A DNA stretch of 8,464 nt from Ilumatobacteraceae bacterium (GTDB taxonomy: Bacteria; Actinomycetota; Acidimicrobiia; Acidimicrobiales; Ilumatobacteraceae): NCBI GenBank assembly GCA_007122945.1, contig SKSP01000326.1, forward strand, positions 1 through 8,464, in the 5' to 3' direction. Position numbers and translations under genes: made by a program. Positions 1-5,579 of this stretch are shown here, piece by piece. The stretch's first letter is position 1; each line of letters opens with the position of its first letter. The notes beneath the pieces are model-generated. The model had not been told where the DNA came from. It did not search any database and saw only the letters and a program-made list of their open reading frames with translations.

Positions 1-932
1 CCGGGATCGTCGTCGCCCGACTGACCGCCCGTCGCACCTTCCTGCAGGATCTCGCGGAACGACCGTCCACCGCTGGCACCCGACTCGGTCGTGGTGAGGA
101 AGTCGGTCAACGCGGCGAGGAACTCCTCGGGCGCCTCGGTGTGCGGGAAGTGGCCGACGCCCGGCAGGATCTCGAGGCGGCTCCCCGGAATCGCGGCATG
201 GGCCGCGTGGGCGTGGGCGACCGGGATGATCTGGTCGTTCGCCCCCCAGACGATCAGTGTGGGCAGGTGGGCGGCCAGGTACACGCGGTCGAGAGCACTC
301 ACCGTCTGTCCACCGGGGTCGATCACGGTGCGGATGGTGCGAACGAACGCCTTCCGGTTCTCGGCGCCGGCCAGCGAGGAATAGGCGCGCCACATCTCGC
401 CGAGCCTGGGTGCGCTCAGCCCGCGTCGGCGGAGGAACCGGCTCACCCCGGTGCCCGATTCGGCGAACCAGCGCGGGAACAACAGGGGCATCGTCTGCTC
501 GGCGAGCGGCAGCGTGACGAGGCGCAGCAGCCAGCTCACCTCGCGGCCGAGCCCGCCGCTGCCGACCAGGACCAGTCGGTCACACAGCTCGGGGTGCTGG
601 TATGCGAGCTGCATCGCGACCCCGCCGCCGAAGGAGTGCCCGACGATCGTCGCGGTGCGGACGTCGAGGGTGAGGAGCAGGTCACGAAGCCCGCTGGCGT
701 GGGCGCCGAGGGAGTAGTCGCCGATGGGATTGACCGACTCGCCGTGGCCGAGCAGGTCGGGTGCGATCACGTCGTGTGTCCGCGACAGGGCCGGCATGAC
801 GTCCTTCCACGTCCGCGAGTTGCCGGCCAGACCGTGGATCAGGACGACCACTTCGCCGTCGCCGGCGCGGCGGTACACGACGGGATGCCCGTGGACGCGC
901 ACCTCGCGCGCATCGAAGTGATCTCTCACCAC
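1..932 (-). CDS. alpha/beta-fold hydrolase, C-terminus cut by window edge
   Basis: This gene encodes a probable cytoplasmic serine hydrolase of the alpha/beta-hydrolase fold; the substrate cannot be told. Reading the minus strand from a GTG at 932 gives about 310 residues with no stop before the left edge. The full catalytic layout is visible: an oxyanion-hole motif LIHGLAGNSRTW at about residues 31-42, the nucleophile elbow GHSFGG with Ser100, the acid Asp233 in WGANDQIIP, and His261 in GVGHFPH. The fold is essentially complete by residue 283, followed by a Gly/Ser/Asp-rich tail, so little should be missing beyond the edge. Two consecutive GTG codons (932 and 929) could start it; no upstream in-frame start precedes the stop region of the neighbour, and the Shine-Dalgarno sequence is weak. 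It lies 38 bases downstream of the deiodinase-like gene on the same strand, so co-transcription is likely. The family covers esterases, epoxide hydrolases, haloperoxidase-like enzymes and C-C hydrolases. Confidence 0.88.
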   Translation of the reverse strand, partial: MVRDHFDAREVRVHGHPVVYRRAGDGEVVVLIHGLAGNSRTWKDVMPALSRTHDVIAPDLLGHGESVNPIGDYSLGAHASGLRDLLLTLDVRTATIVGHSFGGGVAMQLAYQHPELCDRLVLVGSGGLGREVSWLLRLVTLPLAEQTMPLLFPRWFAESGTGVSRFLRRRGLSAPRLGEMWRAYSSLAGAENRKAFVRTIRTVIDPGGQTVSALDRVYLAAHLPTLIVWGANDQIIPVAHAHAAHAAIPGSRLEILPGVGHFPHTEAPEEFLAALTDFLTTTESGASGGRSFREILQEGATGGQSGDDDP

Positions 933-969
933 CCCACGATGGCACCCGGCACCCCACCGCGCCCAGCCG

Positions 970-1794
970 TCAGAGCGCCAGGACCGCGATCACCGTGCCT
1001 GCCAGCACGAGTCCGGCCAGCAGCGCCATGGTCGCGCGGCCGCGCTGGCGCGGTTCGAGGAAGCGAAACAGCCGCGAGATCGCGATCATCGCGCCGAACG
1101 GGGACGCCGCTCTCCAGGTGTCCCGGTGGGCGCCGCTCCCGGCCGCTCGGAGGGCGTCGTCGGCGTGGCCGGTCATCGCCACCATGGCACGCGCGGTGTG
1201 CCCGATGTGCCCACGCGGCGGATCCTCGCCGACCGCGACGGCGGCGACGGCCTCCTCGAGGGCCTCGGTGACGTTCGACCAGTGCGCACGGAAGACGATC
1301 CGCCCGTCCGGCTCGACCAGGTAGGCCGAGCTCGGCCGCGGCCCGAACCAGCGGTGCAGCGAACCCTCCAGATCGTCGACGGCCACCTCGAACTCGAAGC
1401 CGTGGTGGTCGCCCAACTCGACGGCGTGCTCGAACTTCTCCTCGAGGGTGGCCGGCTGCGGCAGGCGTGCACCAGGATGGGCCTCACGGACGTTCACCAC
1501 GACGACCCGGATCCGGGCTCCGTGACGGTCGTGGATCGATCGGAGGCCCGGCGCGGCGCTCTCGGTGACGGGACAGGACCGAGAACCGAACACCAGCAGG
1601 ACGGGACGTCCGTCGCGACGGAGGTCCTCGTTGTCGATGCATCCCCCGTCGATCGTCGGGAGCTCGAAGCGCGGGAGCCGGTCCCCCGGGCCGGGGTCGG
1701 TCGACGGCACCCGCATGTCGCCGAGGACCACCCGCATCGTGGGCCGATCGATCCGGTACCCGGAACCTCGTTTCGCGGCGGCGAGTTCGCTCAT
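970..1794 (-). CDS. deiodinase-like / redoxin-fold protein with C-terminal membrane anchor
   Basis: This 274-residue protein has a thioredoxin-like fold. The active-site segment LVFGSRSCPVTES places Cys74 after a Gly-Ser motif, and VNVREAHPGARL follows about 30 residues later. Both resemble the iodothyronine deiodinase family, where the corresponding motifs are GSxxUP and IEEAHxxDGW; here Cys (TGT, 1573-1575) replaces selenocysteine. Further on, SSAYLVEPDGRIVFRAHW is the usual redoxin strand-turn-strand. The last 20 or so residues (about 254-274) are hydrophobic, suggesting a C-terminal membrane anchor. Thyroid-hormone deiodination is not implied: bacterial members probably act as thiol peroxidases or oxidoreductases, which is inference. 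I chose ATG 1794 (MSELAAAKRG); an ATG at 1737 (MRVVLGDMRV) is the main alternative and still includes the redoxin core. The gene is divergent from the L,D-transpeptidase, 83 bases apart, and lies upstream of the alpha/beta hydrolase, probably in one transcript. Confidence 0.8.
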   Translation of the reverse strand: MSELAAAKRGSGYRIDRPTMRVVLGDMRVPSTDPGPGDRLPRFELPTIDGGCIDNEDLRRDGRPVLLVFGSRSCPVTESAAPGLRSIHDRHGARIRVVVVNVREAHPGARLPQPATLEEKFEHAVELGDHHGFEFEVAVDDLEGSLHRWFGPRPSSAYLVEPDGRIVFRAHWSNVTEALEEAVAAVAVGEDPPRGHIGHTARAMVAMTGHADDALRAAGSGAHRDTWRAASPFGAMIAISRLFRFLEPRQRGRATMALLAGLVLAGTVIAVLAL

Positions 1795-1877
1795 GCCGGG
1801 AGAACCCGACGAACACCGACCGGATTCCAGCCGGGTGAGCGGGAATGATCTGACGGACCGACGGGGTTGCACCTGTC
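1795..1877. promoter_or_regulatory. divergent intergenic region, likely holds two promoters
   Basis: These 83 bases separate the divergent deiodinase-like and L,D-transpeptidase genes, so both promoters should lie here or just inside the opposing gene. I could not identify a convincing -35/-10 pair. A TTCCAG at 1825-1830 and an AATGAT at 1844-1849 are only 13 bases apart, which is too close for a standard housekeeping promoter. The assignment rests on gene orientation alone. Confidence 0.4.
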
Positions 1878-3071
1878 GTGTCCGAGGAGCATCACCCCGT
1901 CCTCGGCGCGTCCGGGCGCCCGAGCCAGGCCACCTACACCCGGCGGCGCCTGCTCGTCGGCGCCGGGCTCGGTGGCGTGACGGTGGGACTCATACGGCTC
2001 CTCCGCGGCGGTGGCGAACCGGCCACGCTGACGTCCTCCGGCGGTGACGCGCCGACGTCGGCGCCGCCCCCTCCCGAGATGCCGACCACGGAGGCGTCGG
2101 TACCGACGACGGTCGACGACACGCCGATCGCGACGGTCCCGCCGCTGACCGCGCCGCTCGCACTCGGCATGGTGAACGACGACGTCACCGCGTTGCAGCA
2201 GCGGCTCACGGATCTGGCGTTCGTTCCGGGCCCTGTCGACGGGTGGTTCGGCGAGGCGACCCTCCGATCCGTGTGGGCGTTCGAGAAGTTGGTGCTCGGC
2301 ATCTCGCGCGAGTCGATGACGGGCGTGGTGACGTCCGAGCTGTGGGATGCCCTCCACGGCGACGTCGAGCTCGTGCCCCGTCGGTCGACGAACCGCCAGG
2401 CCGATCACACCGAGATCTACCTGCCCGAGCAGGTCGTGATCGTGTTCCACCGCGACGAGCCGGTCTTCGTGTCGCACATGTCGAGCGGCGAGCTGGACCC
2501 CGACGGCGAGCCGGCCGAGTGGTGCGGGCTGACCCGCATCGACATCGACGAGAACGGCTACCCCCTCGACGAACCCATCATGCGCGACGTGTGCGGGCGT
2601 TCGAAGACGCCCGGCGGGGTGTTCACCTACGACCGACGCGTCGAGGGCATCCGGCACGGCGCGCTGGGTTCGATGTGGGATCCGGTGTACTTCAACTTCG
2701 GGATCGCGGTCCACGGCTTCCCGGACGTCCCCGACCGGCCGGCGTCGAGGGGCTGTGTCCGGATCCCGATGCACGTGTCCGAGACGTTCTTCCAGCTGGT
2801 CTCGATCGGCGACCGCGTGCTCGTGTGGGACGGCGAGACCGAGCCCGAGCACGTGTCCGAGCGCGACATGCTGCCCGTCTTCGACTACCCGAACCCGGCC
2901 GCGACCACGACGACCACGACGACCACGACCACCACGACCCCGCCCACGACGACGACCACCCCACCGACGACGACCACCACGTCACCGCCGACCACCACCT
3001 CCAGTTCCACCAGCACCAGCACCGCGGTGCCGACGACCGACGGCGACGCCCTCGCGGAGCGGCTGGACTGA
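1878..3071 (+). CDS. L,D-transpeptidase (YkuD domain) with peptidoglycan-binding domain and Thr-rich tail
   Basis: This 397-residue exported enzyme probably forms 3-3 cross-links in peptidoglycan, or attaches proteins to it, outside the membrane. The N-terminus carries TRRRLLVGAGLGG followed by a hydrophobic run (residues 20-43), a Tat-like signal or membrane anchor. A Pro/Thr-rich linker follows. Residues 94-158 look like a PG_binding_1 domain (DVTALQQRLTDLAF, VDGWFGEATLRSVWAF). The YkuD catalytic region has His279 in VHGF and Ser290-Arg-Gly-Cys293 in SRGCVRIP, with Cys293 the acyl-accepting nucleophile. The C-terminus is a low-complexity Thr/Pro/Ser stretch (about 343-389). GTG 1878 is the only start that keeps the whole signal region; a weak purine-rich stretch (ACGGGG) lies about 11 bases upstream. 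The selenoprotein gene starts 23 bases after its stop on the same strand, so the two may be co-transcribed. Confidence 0.92.
   Translation: MSEEHHPVLGASGRPSQATYTRRRLLVGAGLGGVTVGLIRLLRGGGEPATLTSSGGDAPTSAPPPPEMPTTEASVPTTVDDTPIATVPPLTAPLALGMVNDDVTALQQRLTDLAFVPGPVDGWFGEATLRSVWAFEKLVLGISRESMTGVVTSELWDALHGDVELVPRRSTNRQADHTEIYLPEQVVIVFHRDEPVFVSHMSSGELDPDGEPAEWCGLTRIDIDENGYPLDEPIMRDVCGRSKTPGGVFTYDRRVEGIRHGALGSMWDPVYFNFGIAVHGFPDVPDRPASRGCVRIPMHVSETFFQLVSIGDRVLVWDGETEPEHVSERDMLPVFDYPNPAATTTTTTTTTTTTPPTTTTTPPTTTTTSPPTTTSSSTSTSTAVPTTDGDALAERLD
2901..3042 (+). repeat. ACC/ACG trinucleotide-rich low-complexity tract inside the L,D-transpeptidase gene
   Basis: Codons 342 to about 388 are mostly ACC and ACG, with a few CCN and TCC/AGC codons, giving runs of up to twelve threonines broken by Pro-Pro pairs and a Ser/Thr section. 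The mixture of synonymous codons makes it an imperfect microsatellite, not a perfect one. It encodes a disordered, possibly glycosylated or wall-spanning tail. Such tracts can change length by slippage and are hard to assemble. Confidence 0.85.
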
Positions 3072-3093
3072 ACGCCGCGGGGTTCCAGGGAAG

Positions 3094-3678
3094 ATGTCCG
3101 GCCGCGAGCGGGTTCCCGTGGGCATGACACCTGATCGCGTGATCGACGAGGGGCATCTCCTCCCCGATGTTCCCCTCGTCGATCACGACGGCGTGCCGTT
3201 CCGGTTCAGTGATCATCGCGGCCGGCCGCTCGTGCTGATCCTGCACCGGCACCTCGCTTGACTGCCCTGCCAGGAACACGTGATCGCCGTGCGCGACCAC
3301 ACCGACCAGCTCGATGACGCCCTCCCGGTGGTCATCACGTTCGCCGACGATCCCGCTCGCCTCGCCGCCTACCGGGACCACCTCGGCATCGGGTTCCCCG
3401 TGGTGGCCGATGTCGATCGAGCGCTGTACCGGCTGCTCGGCGCCGGTCGGGGTTCGCTGCGGCGGGTCTGGTCCCCCGGCACGTTGCTCATGTACGCCAG
3501 GCTGATCGGGCGCGGCGGGCGCCTGTCCCGCCCGGGCGACGACACCCGCCAGCTCGGGGCCGACGCGGTGGTCGACCGCGCCGGTCGGCTCCACCGGGTG
3601 TGGCTGCCCTCCGGCCCCGACCGACGACCGCACGTCGACGAGATCGTCGCTGCAGTACGGCGGGTCGAGCCCGGGTGA
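3094..3678 (+). CDS. probable selenoprotein: peroxiredoxin-like (AhpC/TSA family) protein, UGA read as selenocysteine
   Basis: One frame runs from ATG 3094 to TGA 3676-3678 and is broken only by TGA 3259-3261. Reading that codon as selenocysteine gives a 194-residue redoxin with Sec56 and Cys59. The N-terminal part has LPDVPLVDHDGVPFRFSD and RPLVLILHRHLA, the strand leading to the redoxin active site. After the UGA the same frame continues LPCQEHVIAVRDH, then FPVVADVDRALYRLLGAGRG, QLGADAVVDRAGRLHRVW and a helical end. This is the arrangement of AhpC/TSA-type proteins of the Prx-like-2 / SelL group, whose active site is RHxxCxxCxE, so the UGA falls on the peroxidatic Cys position. Third-position G/C bias is equally strong on both sides. 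Likely role: thiol-dependent reduction of peroxides or disulfides in the cytoplasm. Start is uncertain: AGGGAAG abuts ATG 3094, while GTG 3118 and ATG 3124 have GAGCGGG upstream. Alternatives are a recent nonsense mutation or a base-call error. Confidence 0.83.
3259..3261 (+). other. in-frame UGA, predicted selenocysteine codon
   Basis: This TGA lies between HRHLA and LPCQEHV in the redoxin gene, making a U-x-x-C motif with TGC at 3268-3270. It is the only internal stop in the frame. The base after it is C; UGAC is known as an inefficient termination context. Other genes in the window, including this one, end with ordinary TGA stops, so recoding would have to be local and SECIS-directed, not a change of genetic code. 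Confidence 0.82.
3280..3300 (+). promoter_or_regulatory. candidate bacterial SECIS hairpin
   Basis: Within the coding region just after the UGA, bases 3284-3287 (TCGC) pair with 3293-3296 (GCGA). After one A-C mismatch, 3280-3282 (GTG) pair with 3298-3300 (CAC), giving seven pairs closing a five-base loop CGTGC (3288-3292). The loop has G at its second position followed by U. Twenty-six bases lie between the UGA and the loop. Known bacterial SECIS elements have a short stem, a G within the first two loop bases, and a loop roughly 16-37 bases after the UGA, so the geometry fits. The fold was found by eye without energy calculation; a weaker alternative pairs CACG 3277-3280 with CGTG 3288-3291. 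Confidence 0.65.
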
Positions 3679-3707
3679 GCGTGGACGACACGTGGCGTCG
3701 GTCGCCC

Positions 3708-5516
3708 CTATCGAGCGTCGCCGTCGGCTGACCGAGCCTCCAACCTCAGCGCTGCGTGCACGAGGCCGATGTGGGAGAACGCCTGGGGGAAGTTGCCCAG
3801 CATCCGACCGGCGGCCGGGTCGTACTCCTCGCTGAGCAGTCCGACGTCGTTGCGCAGGTCGAGCAACCGCTCGAACAGCTCGATCGCCCGGTCGCGCTCG
3901 CCGAGCAGGGCGAGCGTCTCGACGAGCCAGAACGAGCACAACAGGAACGTCCCCTCGTCGCCCTCGAGACCGTCCACCCCGTCGGTGCGGTAGCGCAGGA
4001 CGAGGCCGTCCCTGGTGAGATCCTGCGCGATCGCGTGGACCGTCGCCGCGACCCGGGGGTCGTCCGCCGGGAGGAAGCCGACCAGGGGGAGCAACAACAG
4101 ACTGGCGTCGAGCTCGGTCGACCCCTCGTACTGGACGAACGTGCCCCGCTCCTCGTCGAAACCCGTCCGACAGACGTGATCGTGGATCTCGTCCGCCACC
4201 GCCCGCAGGTGATCGGCATCGCCGTCCAGCCCGTGTGCCTCGACCGCCCGGGCGGCGCGGTCGAAGGCCACCCACGCCATCACCTTCGAGTGGGTGAAGT
4301 GCCGACGAGGGCCGCGCATCTCCCAGATCCCCTCGTCGGGTTCGCGCCAGTGTTCCTCGAGGTAGCCGACCAGTGCGAGCTGCAGCGCCCACGCGTCCGC
4401 GTCGGGCTCCATGCCCACCTCGCGGGCCTGGTGCAGGGCGTCCATCACCTCGCCGTAGACGTCGAGCTGCAGCTGGCCGGCCGCGTCGTTCCCGATCCGC
4501 ACCGGCCGGCTCCCGGCGAAGCCGGGCAACCAGTCGATCTCCATCTCGGGGAGCCGTCGTTCGCCGTCGAGGCCGTACATGATCTGGAGCTGGGACGGGT
4601 CGCCGGCGATCGCCCGGAGGAGCCAGCTCCGCCACGCCGTCGCCTCGGCCAGGCAGCCGCTCGAGGTGAGCGCCTGCAACGTGAGGCTCGTGTCCCGCAG
4701 CCAGCTGTAGCGGTAGTCCCAGTTCCGGGAGCCGCCGAGCTCCTCGGGCAGCGACGTCGTCGGTGCAGCGACGATCGCGCCGGAGGGCTCGTAGATCAAC
4801 GCCTTGAGCGTCACCAGCGAGGACACGACGTCGTCGTGCCAGCGGCCGCCGTCGGTGATCCGCCGGCTCCACTCGAGCCACTCGGCCGTCGACCGGTCGA
4901 TCTGCTCGAGCGCGTCGCACGCGGCGGGCGGGTCCTCGGTCGCGTGGTACCAGGTGAGCGAGAACGGCACCCGATCGCCCGCCTCCACCCGGAAGGTCCC
5001 CTCGGTGTGCATGTTCTCCCCGTGGAGCGGCACCGGCGTGTGGAGCACGACCGCGTCCGGACCGGCGACCGCGCGGATGCCGTCGTCGGTCCCGCGCACC
5101 CACGGCACGCTCCGGCCGTAGTCGAACCGCAACCGGAGCACGGTGCCCATCTCGACCGCGCCGTCGATGCCCTCGACCACCCGGACGACGGTCGGGTGAC
5201 CGTGCCGGTGGGGCATCAGGTCGACGATCCGGACGCAGCCCGTGTCGGTGGTCATCTCGGTCTCCAACACGAGGGTGCCCGGCCGGTACCGACGCGTCAC
5301 CTCGCGGACCGTCGCCTCCGGCGCGATGGTCCAGTGACCGTGCTCCTCGGTGCCGAGCATCGCCGCGAAGCAGGCACCGGAGTCGAACCTGGGGAGGCAC
5401 AGCCACTCGATGGCGCCCGTGCGGGTCACGAGCGCGGCGGTGTGCCCGTCGCTGATGAGGGCGTAGTCCTCGATCCGTCGCTCCGCGGCGTCGCTCGGTT
5501 CCGTGTCGATGCCCAA
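3708..5516 (-). CDS. GH15-family glycoside hydrolase (glucoamylase or trehalase-like)
   Basis: This 602-residue protein is probably a cytoplasmic inverting alpha-glucosidase of family GH15, releasing glucose from alpha-glucans or trehalose. No signal peptide is seen. The N-terminal beta-sandwich domain begins RIEDYALISDGHTAALV and contains IEWLCLPRFDSGACFAAMLG, typical of the family. The (alpha/alpha)6 barrel carries SRNWDYRYSWLRD at 263-275, LDVYGEVMDAL at 351-361, GIWEMRG at 396-402 with Glu399 the likely general acid, and LSEEYDPAAGRMLGNFPQAFSHIGL at 561-585 with Glu563 the likely base. The length matches bacterial GH15 enzymes of about 600 residues, including mycobacterial trehalases; sequence alone does not separate trehalase from glucoamylase. 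The frame stays open far upstream, but homology begins near residue 14, and TTG 5516 is the only sensible start codon close before it. The gene is divergent from the protease and convergent with the selenoprotein gene, 29 bases apart. Confidence 0.9.
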   Translation of the reverse strand: MGIDTEPSDAAERRIEDYALISDGHTAALVTRTGAIEWLCLPRFDSGACFAAMLGTEEHGHWTIAPEATVREVTRRYRPGTLVLETEMTTDTGCVRIVDLMPHRHGHPTVVRVVEGIDGAVEMGTVLRLRFDYGRSVPWVRGTDDGIRAVAGPDAVVLHTPVPLHGENMHTEGTFRVEAGDRVPFSLTWYHATEDPPAACDALEQIDRSTAEWLEWSRRITDGGRWHDDVVSSLVTLKALIYEPSGAIVAAPTTSLPEELGGSRNWDYRYSWLRDTSLTLQALTSSGCLAEATAWRSWLLRAIAGDPSQLQIMYGLDGERRLPEMEIDWLPGFAGSRPVRIGNDAAGQLQLDVYGEVMDALHQAREVGMEPDADAWALQLALVGYLEEHWREPDEGIWEMRGPRRHFTHSKVMAWVAFDRAARAVEAHGLDGDADHLRAVADEIHDHVCRTGFDEERGTFVQYEGSTELDASLLLLPLVGFLPADDPRVAATVHAIAQDLTRDGLVLRYRTDGVDGLEGDEGTFLLCSFWLVETLALLGERDRAIELFERLLDLRNDVGLLSEEYDPAAGRMLGNFPQAFSHIGLVHAALRLEARSADGDAR

Positions 5517-5579
5517 TGATGACCCACGTCGGCCGGCGGCGTCGGCTCGCGGTCGATACTCTCGATGTCGGAGGAACCC
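5517..5579. promoter_or_regulatory. divergent intergenic region between GH15 gene and HtrA-like protease
   Basis: About 63 bases separate the two divergent starts. On the plus strand GATACT at 5555-5560 resembles a -10 hexamer, but no clear -35 lies 16-18 bases upstream, and it would give only a short leader for the protease. Promoters are expected here from orientation; exact sites are not supported. Confidence 0.3.
5570..5574 (+). promoter_or_regulatory. Shine-Dalgarno sequence (GGAGG) that decides the protease start
   Basis: GGAGG at 5570-5574 is followed by a five-base spacer (AACCC) and GTG at 5580. That spacing is near ideal. It favours GTG 5580 over the in-frame ATG at 5565, which would place the motif inside the coding sequence. 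Confidence 0.7.

Noticed and set aside
141..1271. 376-residue plus-strand open frame
   Set aside because: It lies antisense to the alpha/beta hydrolase, whose catalytic motifs are complete on the minus strand, and runs on into the deiodinase-like gene. No motif is visible in its own translation.
1791..2852. 353-residue minus-strand open frame
   Set aside because: It is antisense to the L,D-transpeptidase, which has a signal region, PG-binding domain and HG/SRGC motif. The composition is that of a shadow frame.
2901..3042. CRISPR-like or regulatory repeat array
   Set aside because: The repeat unit is a codon, there are no spacers, and the tract lies in frame inside the transpeptidase gene, so it is a coding low-complexity tail.
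3259..3261. TGA as a true stop, making 3094-3261 a short protein and 3280-3678 a separate gene
   Set aside because: The halves share one frame and one fold, the break is inside the active-site motif at the Cys position, codon bias continues unbroken between them, and a SECIS-like hairpin follows. A nonsense mutation elsewhere in the gene would be far more likely by chance.
3262..3274. Short CCT/AGG hairpin right after the UGA as the SECIS
   Set aside because: It has only three pairs with a three-base loop lacking GU, starting about seven bases after the UGA. The hairpin at 3280-3300 fits much better.
3679..3707. Bidirectional terminator between the selenoprotein and GH15 genes
   Set aside because: No stable GC hairpin with a T or A run was visible in these 29 bases.
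3756..5519. 587-residue plus-strand open frame
   Set aside because: It is antisense to the GH15 gene, whose family motifs are clear; the antisense translation has no motif.
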